Part shown: positions 34,818 through 43,298 of the stretch, in pieces
How the letters are laid out: each line of letters starts with the position of its first letter
How positions within the stretch are numbered: position 1 is the first letter of the stretch
Assembly (NCBI GenBank): GCA_013360445.1
Contig: JABWBP010000091.1
Coordinates: 1-43,345 of the forward strand
Length of the DNA stretch: 43,345 nucleotides
Source: Calditrichaceae bacterium
GTDB taxonomy: Bacteria; Calditrichota; Calditrichia; RBG-13-44-9; J075
Reading direction: 5' to 3'
Position numbers and translations under genes: made by a program
The notes under the pieces: generated by a model
What the model was told of the DNA's origin: nothing
Seen by the model: only the letters and a program-made list of their open reading frames with translations
The model's database searches: none

Positions 34818-35095
34818 GGTAGTACGCGGCCGCCTTGGTTATTTAAAAACGACCGGAATATAATGTTTCCAAACCTGTATTTCAACTGGCAATACAATAT
34901 CTTTGAGGGAGGAAGGGGGAAGTGAGAAGTTGCAAGTGAGAAGTAAAGTTGACGATTCACGGATTGGTATTGATCCCATTGAGGGGGCGAAAAATTGCAG
35001 CTTGCCACTCAATGCCGTTTAGACAACGGCTTTTTGGTCAAAAACGCTTAGCTAAACGACATTGACTTGCCACTTGCTACCCCCTTGCAGTAAAC
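34818..35095. repeat. Intergenic word repeats with a 13-bp stem-loop upstream of ftsK
   Basis: No gene is seen. CAATGCCGTTTAG (35010-35022) faces CTAAACGACATTG (35052-35064), with one mismatch. Inside it a smaller hairpin GCCGTT/AACGGC (35014-35030) is followed by five T on the plus strand. AAGTGAGAAGT words (34920-34946) and inverted CTTGCCACTTGC words (35064-35080) form an outer, looser inverted pair. Confidence 0.55.
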
Positions 35096-35128
35096 GCAAA
35101 AGGCCGGGAGCCTTGAACTCCCGGCCTT
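35096..35128 (-). terminator. Terminator of the S8 protease gene
   Basis: AAGGCCGGGAG (35100-35110) pairs perfectly with CTCCCGGCCTT (35118-35128). On the minus strand the hairpin is followed by TTTTGCGTTT. It lies about 40 bases past the stop codon. Confidence 0.8.
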
Positions 35129-35169
35129 GCGTGGTAGCGCCACTTTAGAATAAGAATTTTGCAATTCAC

Positions 35170-38100
35170 TCAGCGCATCAACACCATCTTCTTCCGCTGG
35201 CTGAAGCTTCCCGCGCGAATGGCGTACACATACACCCCGGAAGGAACCCTCACGCCGCTGCCATTCTTGCCATCCCAGCGCACCCGGTACACCCCCGCCT
35301 CCTGAAGCTCATTCACCAGCATAGCCACTTTCTGGCCGAGGATGTTATAAATGGCGAGCCGCACTTCCGCGACTTCCGGCAAATGATACTCGATGACCGT
35401 TTCGGGGTTGAAGGGATTGGGATAATTCTGGAGCAATGCATAGGTAGCCGGTTTGCTTGCTTCGCTTGCTTCGGAGCTACCGGGCTGGTTTGCGGATACT
35501 TTGGAGAGGGGGGAAAGGCTCATCATCCTGGCGCTGCTGCTCCCACCGCTGTTTAACAACATTTGCGCGTGGAGGGTCAACTCATCGCCGGGATATTTGC
35601 TCTCCAACTGGGCCAGGTAGCTTTGCGCCTGCGCCGGGTCATTCAGGTTGTGGAAACAGATATTCAGCAGGTCGAAGAGCGCGCACTTTTCGCTTTCGGT
35701 ATTGGGATAACCGGTTAGAATCTGCTGCGCGTTGACGAGGGCGGCAGTGGGGTTCCGCTTTTCTAAATACTCCCCGGTGAGCAAGTCCGCCGCGACCCGC
35801 TGCATCAGCCGATTGGGATGGGCGGCGACGGTTTGCAGCAGGTAAGCCACCGCGCTATCCCGTCCCGCTTCCTTGAAGGTGGAAATCAGCTCGATTAATC
35901 CCCAGCGGGCTTCCACCCGGTTGGGATATTCCCGGATCAACTGCTTGTAAACCGGCAGGGCGGAGAGGGGAAGCCTTTGCACGCGCAGTTTTTTAGCCAA
36001 CCGTAGCAGTTGCCGGGGGGTAAAATTTTCTGTCGGCGATACGGGGGAACCCTGGGAACTCTCCGCGGCCAGGTGGTTCAGGGTTCGCATTTGCTCGCCG
36101 GGGTTGGGATCATAGGTCAGGGCGTTGCTGTAGTCGATGGAGCAGCCCTCCTCGAGCTCAAAAATCGCGGGATCTACCGGGTAGCGCCCCCACCAGTTGA
36201 GTTGCGCCATAATATCACAATTTTGTTCTGCTTGTACGGCATAAAGCTCATTTTCATAAATGCTGTTGAACCCGGCCAGGATCGGTTGCTGGCTGGCCTC
36301 GACCAACTCCCCTAAAAAAGGGTTGGAGTAATGGTTGGCGTAAATAGCATACTTGTTCTGGATCAGCAGGTTGTTGCCGGGCAGGGAAACCGTGGCAGAG
36401 CCGAAGGTTGGGGAGCTGTAGTTGTAACAATAGACCCCGGCGAAGTTGTTCCCCCGGATGGTGGTATGGTAAAACTCCGGGGAGGAGTTGTAGAGGTACA
36501 CCCCGTTAACAAAAACCGCTTCGTTGATCTGGCAACTGTCGATATAGGCGTAGGAATTGTTGAGATATAAATTCTCTATCCAGCAGCTTTGTAAGGTGCT
36601 GTTTTTGAGGGTGAGGTTGGGAACCTGGGTGGCGTGAATGCCGTACTCGGCGTATTTGATCACTGCATGGTTGATAATTCGCTGCGGGGAAGGGTCTTGA
36701 TCCTGCGAGCCGTCTAACTTCAGCCAGGTCCAGTACTGGCTGTAGGCGGGCTTGGGATACAAGGAGGTAAAGGTGATGGGGCTGGCGGCAGTGCCCCGGG
36801 CGTCGAGGCCGCTTTTGAGGATGATTTCGGCGCCGTCGCCGAGTTTGATGGTGGAGCCTGCATTGATTTTTAGTGTGCCAGCACTGTTTTCAACCAAAAT
36901 TTTTGCGTTATCTGCCAATTCAACAAATCCACTATTTAGCCACAATTTCCCCTGATCTTTTGCTTTTAATATAGCCCCGTTTCTCAATATAATTCTGCCC
37001 CCTTGATTAACTAATACACCCGTCATTAGTGTATGTGTAACTCCCGAACCGATTTCATATTGTCCTTCATCGAATACCGATATACAAGATCCAGGGCCTT
37101 TAAAGATAAATGTCCCTCCATTATTGACAAGGCTGCCCCCGCCCTGACAAATGATTTCCGCTTGATCAGCCAGGATAATTCGCGCTCCCGGTTGGCAAAT
37201 GATGGTTCCCCCATTTCTGGGGACGAACCATACATTTTTCTGTACCAGAACCACAGCATTGCTGCCAATGGTAACGGTCGCACCATTTTCCACATAATAA
37301 TAAACGCGGGAAAGATCAGGGGTGGTATTTCGGATGACTACATATTCTGTTTGGCCTATTCCCCAACTGGTATTGGAGCCGATATTGTTGGTTACTTGCA
37401 CATCAAACAGATTAACGAGAGAATCATCAACGTTGAGATATCGGTTCGGAAGATTCCGCAATACCGGTTTGAGGTTCTGAACGGTTAAATTGGGATTCAA
37501 CTCTAACGCTAAAGCCACCGCTCCGGCAACATGCGGGGCAGAAAAACTTGTTCCACTTCCATGAATATGTTGGCCATCTCTCGCCACATAATGGTCATTT
37601 AGTGGAGGAGCATCATCTGTTTTAGAGGAGGCAATCCATGCCCCGGGGGCAAAAACATCTGGTTTATCCCCCGGATCCCCATAACGATTCACTTCAACCC
37701 TTACAGGACCGGGAGAAGAAAAGTGGGTAACACTATTGAGCGGATAATCTCCTGGATCAAACAGATTATGGGCGCTGGGCTCATTGTGATTGTGCACATC
37801 TATCCAGTTATTCTTGGTGTTAAATGAACCCACGGTAATGATGCTAACCGCATTGCCTGGTTCTGATATCTTCCGAGAATTATCGTGGCTGCTATTATGA
37901 AAGTATAATTGCGATTCTGGAGCATCAAGATACATATCCCAATCTCCGAATCCGTTTGACATGCTAGCTCTCCACGTTCCATTGGGAACGTGATAGGTAT
38001 TATTGTTGTAAGTGACATCCTGAACGATGATAATAATTTGATTATCTGGTGTAAATGGGAAGGGATCATTGGCGCCAAAGTGATCATTATGAATACTGAC

Positions 38101-39483
38101 CAATCCTTTTTCGGTTATCCATCCATATCCCGGATCCCCCGTCCCTTCACCTTTTCCGAAACTGTAGGTAGAAATATCATTTCCCCAGGTACCATTGTTT
38201 AACAAAATCCTCGCCTGTCCGGGCGGATCAATACTTATTCGGAAGTTTTCTAATTCAGGATACCAGGCATCTGAAATGAAAAATTCGTTATTGTTAAAAG
38301 TTTGAAATCCTGTTGTCTCAAAATCTAAATATCCGTTGCCTGACAGTCGTCCATGATACTTTTTATATTCCTGGTCAGTAATACCCTGGACATAGCCATC
38401 GTTACCCGCCGATTTCACAATGACCCTTCCCAAACCAAGAGCAGGATTATTTGCCTGCGCGGTAAGAAATTGCTCAAAGATACTTGTCCCATCTTTAGGT
38501 CCAAACCTGGTTCCTAAACTGAGATTAACCACCCATGGTTTATTGGCAGCCAGGGCCTGAGCTATAATATAATTTATACCATCAATCACAGATGCACCAT
38601 TAGTGGAATTTGTGCCTGGTAACCTCAGGAAATGAACCAAAATTAAATCGGCTTCCGGTGCCATGCCGACATAAGTATGCGCCGGAACACCGTTTCCGGT
38701 TGCCCTTCCATTGCCGGCTGCAATCCCGGATACACCTGTCCCATGGCCAAGAAGATCCTGTTGGGTACAACTGCCGTTATTAATCTGCGAGGAACTCCAC
38801 TCTGTACCATAATTAAACCCGGGAGGAGGAGAGCCGGTATCATCATCTTGATCCCAAATTTTTAAGATGCGGGTTTGATTATTCTCATCTTTAAAATCCG
38901 GCTGGCTGATGTCAATGCCGGTGTCAACAATACCGATAATAACGCCCTGCCCGGTTAAGTCATTCGCATCCCGGGCTCTTGCCGCTTTTACAGCTTCGGA
39001 ACTGACATCCAGTTCAGCTTTGCAGCCTTTTGCAATTTCAACATAGGAGACTTCCGAACTGCTGACAAGCGCAGGAAGAACAGAGAACGGGGCGGAAACT
39101 GTAAAGAAAGAATCTAATTGTGAACCTACGGAGATACCTAACTGAGCCAATTCTTGGCTGTTTAGTGAACCGACTACAAACCCATCGAACCATTTTGCAC
39201 CATTAATGTCGTAAACGGCAATCTCTTTTTCCACGAATGACATGTTGACGGTTTTGGCAACAATATTATCAATATCGACTTTGACGGCCGGATTGATATC
39301 AGATTCATACATTAGCAACAGTAAGGGTTCGACTTTGTGCTTATACTGCGAATCTATCTGGGCGTAGAGTAAAGAGCAACTGAATGCGAGTAATATCGCT
39401 ATAATTTTAGGGCTTTCGCCCTTTTTATTGTACCACTGAACGCTAATGTGTTTCAATAACTCTGTGCGCTCAGTTGGGTACAT
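35170..39483 (-). CDS. Secreted subtilisin-like (S8) protease with beta-helix region and sorting domain
   Basis: The 1437-residue product has a signal sequence (hydrophobic IIAILLAFSCSLLYAQ at 27-42), a propeptide, and an S8 catalytic domain with Asp187 (GIVDTGID), His247 (GHGTGVSGIAAG) and Ser646 (GTSFSAPHVAG); a large insertion separates His and Ser. From about 720 to 1120 it shows right-handed beta-helix strands (NNGGTFIFKG, LTLKNSTLQSC, LYNSSPEFYHTTIRGNNF). Residues about 1150-1310 are helical and TPR-like, and the last 90 are the sorting module (NYPNPFNPETVIEYHLP). The start is uncertain: the n-region of 26 residues is long, and codons 17-24 coincide with a 23-bp element found in the wzc leader. 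The 5' two thirds are AT-richer than the 3' third, suggesting a mosaic gene. Confidence 0.88.
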   Translation of the reverse strand: MYPTERTELLKHISVQWYNKKGESPKIIAILLAFSCSLLYAQIDSQYKHKVEPLLLLMYESDINPAVKVDIDNIVAKTVNMSFVEKEIAVYDINGAKWFDGFVVGSLNSQELAQLGISVGSQLDSFFTVSAPFSVLPALVSSSEVSYVEIAKGCKAELDVSSEAVKAARARDANDLTGQGVIIGIVDTGIDISQPDFKDENNQTRILKIWDQDDDTGSPPPGFNYGTEWSSSQINNGSCTQQDLLGHGTGVSGIAAGNGRATGNGVPAHTYVGMAPEADLILVHFLRLPGTNSTNGASVIDGINYIIAQALAANKPWVVNLSLGTRFGPKDGTSIFEQFLTAQANNPALGLGRVIVKSAGNDGYVQGITDQEYKKYHGRLSGNGYLDFETTGFQTFNNNEFFISDAWYPELENFRISIDPPGQARILLNNGTWGNDISTYSFGKGEGTGDPGYGWITEKGLVSIHNDHFGANDPFPFTPDNQIIIIVQDVTYNNNTYHVPNGTWRASMSNGFGDWDMYLDAPESQLYFHNSSHDNSRKISEPGNAVSIITVGSFNTKNNWIDVHNHNEPSAHNLFDPGDYPLNSVTHFSSPGPVRVEVNRYGDPGDKPDVFAPGAWIASSKTDDAPPLNDHYVARDGQHIHGSGTSFSAPHVAGAVALALELNPNLTVQNLKPVLRNLPNRYLNVDDSLVNLFDVQVTNNIGSNTSWGIGQTEYVVIRNTTPDLSRVYYYVENGATVTIGSNAVVLVQKNVWFVPRNGGTIICQPGARIILADQAEIICQGGGSLVNNGGTFIFKGPGSCISVFDEGQYEIGSGVTHTLMTGVLVNQGGRIILRNGAILKAKDQGKLWLNSGFVELADNAKILVENSAGTLKINAGSTIKLGDGAEIILKSGLDARGTAASPITFTSLYPKPAYSQYWTWLKLDGSQDQDPSPQRIINHAVIKYAEYGIHATQVPNLTLKNSTLQSCWIENLYLNNSYAYIDSCQINEAVFVNGVYLYNSSPEFYHTTIRGNNFAGVYCYNYSSPTFGSATVSLPGNNLLIQNKYAIYANHYSNPFLGELVEASQQPILAGFNSIYENELYAVQAEQNCDIMAQLNWWGRYPVDPAIFELEEGCSIDYSNALTYDPNPGEQMRTLNHLAAESSQGSPVSPTENFTPRQLLRLAKKLRVQRLPLSALPVYKQLIREYPNRVEARWGLIELISTFKEAGRDSAVAYLLQTVAAHPNRLMQRVAADLLTGEYLEKRNPTAALVNAQQILTGYPNTESEKCALFDLLNICFHNLNDPAQAQSYLAQLESKYPGDELTLHAQMLLNSGGSSSARMMSLSPLSKVSANQPGSSEASEASKPATYALLQNYPNPFNPETVIEYHLPEVAEVRLAIYNILGQKVAMLVNELQEAGVYRVRWDGKNGSGVRVPSGVYVYAIRAGSFSQRKKMVLMR
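39413..39435 (-). repeat. 23-bp repeat at the 5' end of the S8 protease gene (copy 2)
   Basis: This is identical to 31191-31213. Here GGGC-GAAA-GCCC can form a small tetraloop hairpin. It falls within the annotated frame, so either the signal peptide reads through it or translation starts later. Confidence 0.55.
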
Positions 39484-39537
39484 TATTTTTTTCTGGCTCC
39501 CTTCTCCTTCTGTTTGGGGTTGTTTTTTGGTATTAAT

Positions 39538-40080
39538 TTATCGCCGCCTTCCAAAACTTAAAGTTCTTATGATAAGCTCACTATCCCTGTCACAGCCTTT
39601 CACATACACTCCCTCGGCTCCCGACGGGAGAATCTCCAAATAGGTTGGTAACAAAGGAATGTCACCCAAAAAACTCGTGAATCCAGGAATTACAATAACG
39701 TCCTTGCAATAGGCAGAATAACCTATCAAGGAAAACCCTATATAATACTTCCCTTCCGGAATATCTTTCAAAATAAAGAATCCGGACGAATCTTCTATGC
39801 CGATGGCAAAAGTAGTGGTATCTGCGCTATCGGGATTGAAAAATCTTCCCCAATATCGCCGGGCAATGACATTAACCATGTTTTCTTTAGAGAATTTCAG
39901 CCGCTTTTCAGGGTCGTAAGCAAAGCCGGCGATGCAGCCTGTTTTTATTGGAGATTTATCAGACGCCTCTTGCCGTTTTAGAGCGGTATTGCCACAACAT
40001 CCCACCAGAAGAATGATTAATTGCAAATATGCTATTTTACAGAGCCAATGATTAAAGAGATTTGATGATACAGGATTCAT
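39538..40080 (-). CDS. Small lipoprotein with carboxypeptidase-regulatory-like domain
   Basis: The 180-residue protein begins at ATG 40080 (the frame can be opened by TTG at 40110; GAGGG lies 10 bases before the ATG). A lipobox LLVGC (Cys about 28) follows a hydrophobic stretch. The rest resembles a carboxypeptidase-regulatory-like or TonB-plug-like beta-sandwich: GCIAGFAYDPEKR, DSSGFFILKDIPEGKYYIGFSLIGY, VIVIPGFTSFLGDIPL. It is 54 bases upstream of the S8 protease gene and AT-rich like it. A role as a surface partner of the protease is inferred from position only. Confidence 0.65.
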   Translation of the reverse strand: MNPVSSNLFNHWLCKIAYLQLIILLVGCCGNTALKRQEASDKSPIKTGCIAGFAYDPEKRLKFSKENMVNVIARRYWGRFFNPDSADTTTFAIGIEDSSGFFILKDIPEGKYYIGFSLIGYSAYCKDVIVIPGFTSFLGDIPLLPTYLEILPSGAEGVYVKGCDRDSELIIRTLSFGRRR

Positions 40081-40099
40081 TTCCCAATTTCCCTCGCGT

Positions 40100-40421
40100 T
40101 TAAGATTCAATCATCATGTTAGTTAGCCTGCCTGTCCTTATACCATGCGCTATCCTCGTTGAAAGGAATTCAAAAAAGTCATGTTTTCCAAAGTGCGGTT
40201 TCCAAACCATACTCTGCTCTAAGCTTTTCGGGAAAAATAATCTACCCCCGCCAATACCGGCAGGAAAGAAATTTTCATGGGAATCCATGGCTTCGCCACT
40301 GGCTTGATTAAGAAAGGAAGAACCGCAAAGTGGAGCTATTTTACCGGAAAAACCCGGCATGGTACGCGGGGGGGGGGGGGTAAAACGCCAATATCCATCT
40401 GTAAAGAATTTGCCGCAACAT
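40100..40421 (-). pseudogene. Possible phase-variable ORF, currently off (C13 tract)
   Basis: From ATG 40421, with AAGGAG (40434-40429) 7 bases upstream, the minus strand reads MLRQILYRWILAFY then a run of 13 C (40380-40368). As written it stops after 26 codons at 40341. With 12 or 15 C the frame would continue through an 86-codon open stretch to TAA at 40100, giving about 106 residues. The stop overlaps the upstream extension of the lipoprotein gene. I recognise no family. It could be a contingency gene, a decayed gene, or chance; G/C runs are also error-prone in sequencing. Confidence 0.35.
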
Positions 40422-40451
40422 CCTTCGGCTCCTTAACATCACTTTCGTTTC

Positions 40452-40480
40452 TTTATATATTATTAACCAAACCCGGCCAA
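40452..40480 (-). promoter_or_regulatory. Candidate promoter upstream of the C13 ORF and lipoprotein
   Basis: On the minus strand TTGGCC (40480-40475) and TATAAA (40457-40452) are 17 bases apart, giving a start near 40445 and a 24-base leader before ATG 40421. Confidence 0.5.
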
Positions 40481-40525
40481 ATATTGACAAAAAAATAAAA
40501 TTTTTTTTGCACCGGCCTTTTTGAG

Positions 40526-40563
40526 CCAAGAAAAAGCCCACTCGAAAAAATCGAGCGGGCTTT
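40526..40563 (-). terminator. Terminator of the M14 carboxypeptidase gene
   Basis: GCCCACTCGA (40536-40545) pairs with TCGAGCGGGC (40551-40560) with one mismatch. On the minus strand the hairpin is followed by TTTTTC. It is 36 bases past the stop codon. Confidence 0.8.
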
Positions 40564-40598
40564 AGGTTGAGTTTTGGCATTCCGGCAAGGGCATTTGC

Positions 40599-43028
40599 TC
40601 ACCGGATTAGGAGCATTTTCCGGGTAAGTACCCGCTCCCCGGCGCTCAAGCGGCAGATGTAAATCCCGGAAGCGACCGCCTGTCCCGCGTCGTTCTTCCC
40701 GTCCCAGTGCACGCGGTAATACCCGGCCGGTTTCTGCGCTTCCCTGGCTAAGGTGCGCACCTTCTGCCCCAGGGCGTTATAAATGCTGATCTCCACATTA
40801 CTGGCTGCGGGAAGCTGGTAGCTGATCGCGGTAGTGGGGTTGAAGGGATTGGGATAGTTCTGCCCCAGGGCCAGCTCCTTGGGCAGCCCGGTCTCGTCGC
40901 CGGGCAGCGACACCACCACGTCCTGGTAATCCACTACCTTGAAATCATCGAAATAGAAGCCGTCGCCCACCAGCCCGCCGTCGGTGTACATATAAAAGCG
41001 GAAGCGCACCTGCTGTCCCGCGTAGGGCGCCAGGTTGATGGATTCCTTCACCCAGTGCTTGACGCCTAAATAGGAGGGCTGGCCGCCGAAAAGCTGGGTG
41101 TGCTGCCCGGCCAGGGTGGTCCAACTGGCCCCGCTGTTGGTGCTGATTTGCAGCCGGGCGTAGTCGTAGCCGGTTTCGGTAGCCCATTTGGCCCAGAACT
41201 CCAACCGCGGCTGCTCCACGCCGGCCAGGCTGATATTCTGGTTGAGGGTCAAATAGCTGTTAGTATTGTTGGCGGAGTTGCCGTAGCGGGAATCGGCGAA
41301 GCAGTGGGATTCGCTGAAGAAATCTACAAAAGTGGTGTCCCACTGCTGCCCGCTGCCGCTCTGGCTCCAGTTCGCCCGCCCGTTCTCCCCGTCGTCGAAA
41401 AACAACGGCGCTGCTTTGCCCACGGTGACGCGGATGGTATCCCGGGCGGTTTCCACCCCTTCCTGGGAAATGGAGACCACCAGGGGAATTTCATCTAAAA
41501 AAGCAGCTGAATTGCTCACCAGAAACTGGAACGGCTGAGAGGCATTCTGCTTGATCTGCCGGGCGGCAATGGTATCAAAATTTACCGCGGTAACCAGGGG
41601 AGTCACGTGGGGGTAATTGGTGGTCAGGCTCACCGCCACTTGCTGCGCGGCGCGGGTCAGCCCGCGATTTTTTACGGAAACGCTAATTGCCAAAAGACCG
41701 CCGGGGCGGGCGTCGCTGAGAATTTTGTAATTCTGAAAATCCGCAAACGCCCCCGCCACCCAGGAAAGGTATTTCAAGCCGTAGAGATTTTCGCTGCAAA
41801 CCGGGATAATTTCCGACTGGAAGGGCCAGAAGTCGCTGCCCCCGATCTCCGGGGTCCAGGCATAGGTGCCCACGGAGTGCAGGTAATCGCGGGTGGTGCC
41901 GCTGGAGGTGTAGGAGAGGATCTGATCGGTTCGCCCGTACAGATACTGGTTCACCGCCGCAAAATCGGAAGCGAATTCCGCGTAAATCTCATACTCCGGG
42001 GAAACATTGGTGTAGCCGTAAGGATTGAGATATGCTCCCGCCACGGAGTGCAGGGAAAACCCGATAGCCGGTTGAATAAGGGCGACCAGGTCGCGCACCG
42101 CCTGGGTTTCCGGCTCGGAAAACGCCGCGCTGCCCCGGTAGGTATCGGAGCAGGGATCGCTGCTGGAGCCGCTGCCGCCGTACCCGAAGCTGTAGTTGCG
42201 GTTCAAATCCACTCCAAAACAGCTTCCCGGGCTATCGCGGCGGTTCTTGCGCCACATTCCCCCGCCGTTGGGGTTGTTGGTCTGGTTGTAAACGTACCCG
42301 TCCGGGTTGACCACCGGCACGAAGAACATTTCCCGGTTGTCGGCCAGGTAAGTGGCCTGGGGATTGATTCCGTAATTTTCCAGCAGCCAGTACATGTAAT
42401 ACAACATCACCGCCATGCTGGCCGGCTCCCGGGCGTGGTGCAGGGCGTCGTAATAGACTGCGGCTTCCTCGGCGGATTCATTCATGTCGGGGTTATCGGA
42501 GATTTTCACCATCCAAATCAGGCGACCCTGTTCAGTCAATCCGATTTCGGTTTTGGCGGAGACCAGGTTGGGATACAACAAGCGCATGGAATCTAATTGC
42601 GCGACCACCTCCGCGTAGGTATAGAACCCGCCCATGCTGCCGTACCCGAAGCCGGTGACGTTGTCGGCAGCCTGAATGCGGCGGCTCTGCGCCAGTTCTG
42701 CTTCCGTGGCCGGCCTCCGGTTGCGGTAATATTCGCTCAGGTCGGGAATGAGAACTTCATAAAACAGCCCGCTGGCCTGGAGGTTGGCCAGCTCGTTTTG
42801 GTTGATCACCAATTCGATGCCGGTTTTCAAACTGCCTAAGTAGTGATCCACGGTGACGTCATACTCCTGCAATAGCCGCAGGTCTTCCGGCGAGGTTGCC
42901 ATTACCCGCACTTTGGAGTAGATCTCTTCGGGAGCGGGTTGGGAAAATCCCCGGTTTAACGTTCCCCATAATAAAAGAACAGACATAATGAAAAAGAAAA
43001 AAAGCCCGGCAGGTATTCTTCTTTCCAT
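40599..43028 (-). CDS. Secreted M14 zinc carboxypeptidase with sorting domain
   Basis: The 809-residue protein has a signal peptide (LFFFFIMSVLLLWG), a propeptide, and an M14 domain with zinc ligands His198 and Glu201 (HHAREP), His327 (FSLHS), substrate-binding GVDLNRNY (273-280) and catalytic Glu394 (TPEIGG); all are present. Residues about 560-710 form a MAM/immune-inhibitor-A-like beta-sandwich (FFDDGENGRANW, RLQISTNSGASWTTL, GDGFYFDDFKV). The last 90 residues are the sorting module (NYPNPFNPTTAISYQLP, GIYICRLSAGERVLTRKMLL). AGGGGA precedes the ATG by 5 bases. It removes C-terminal residues from peptides outside the cell; with the S8 protease nearby it suggests extracellular protein use. 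Confidence 0.93.
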   Translation of the reverse strand: MERRIPAGLFFFFIMSVLLLWGTLNRGFSQPAPEEIYSKVRVMATSPEDLRLLQEYDVTVDHYLGSLKTGIELVINQNELANLQASGLFYEVLIPDLSEYYRNRRPATEAELAQSRRIQAADNVTGFGYGSMGGFYTYAEVVAQLDSMRLLYPNLVSAKTEIGLTEQGRLIWMVKISDNPDMNESAEEAAVYYDALHHAREPASMAVMLYYMYWLLENYGINPQATYLADNREMFFVPVVNPDGYVYNQTNNPNGGGMWRKNRRDSPGSCFGVDLNRNYSFGYGGSGSSSDPCSDTYRGSAAFSEPETQAVRDLVALIQPAIGFSLHSVAGAYLNPYGYTNVSPEYEIYAEFASDFAAVNQYLYGRTDQILSYTSSGTTRDYLHSVGTYAWTPEIGGSDFWPFQSEIIPVCSENLYGLKYLSWVAGAFADFQNYKILSDARPGGLLAISVSVKNRGLTRAAQQVAVSLTTNYPHVTPLVTAVNFDTIAARQIKQNASQPFQFLVSNSAAFLDEIPLVVSISQEGVETARDTIRVTVGKAAPLFFDDGENGRANWSQSGSGQQWDTTFVDFFSESHCFADSRYGNSANNTNSYLTLNQNISLAGVEQPRLEFWAKWATETGYDYARLQISTNSGASWTTLAGQHTQLFGGQPSYLGVKHWVKESINLAPYAGQQVRFRFYMYTDGGLVGDGFYFDDFKVVDYQDVVVSLPGDETGLPKELALGQNYPNPFNPTTAISYQLPAASNVEISIYNALGQKVRTLAREAQKPAGYYRVHWDGKNDAGQAVASGIYICRLSAGERVLTRKMLLIR

Positions 43029-43298
43029 GATATTCCCCTAATTTAAGTTGAGAAGATTTAAATGTATTCAACTCCCTCCGCCGGCGAAGCCATCCTTTTC
43101 CTACAGGGAGCGCTTCGCGCCGGAAAAGGAGAGATTGCCTCTCGAAACACGAGAGTGAAACGGAAAGAAACATAACCTATCGGTGGGAATAATTCAATAC
43201 AAATTTCGGATTGGGGAGTGCCCGGCAAAGGCGGTTTACCGTGGAACCGCATTCGCGTTAACCTAAGTAAAAAATCACCGCAAAGACCATTAGATTTA
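43029..43298. other. Leader region of the carboxypeptidase gene with small hairpins, no gene seen
   Basis: TCCTTTTCC/GGAAAAGGA and CTCTCG/CGAGAG hairpins lie between 43090 and 43155. The open frames here run through these palindromes and the right-edge terminator and lack RBSs. Confidence 0.45.

Noticed and set aside
40341-40580. 79-codon minus-strand frame starting at 40580
   Set aside because: Its first codons are the terminator of the carboxypeptidase gene. Only the part from ATG 40421 has a promoter and RBS and is discussed as a possible phase-variable ORF.
41607-42596. 329-codon plus-strand open frame opposite the M14 carboxypeptidase
   Set aside because: Antisense shadow of a gene with all catalytic residues intact; no RBS and no recognisable motif.
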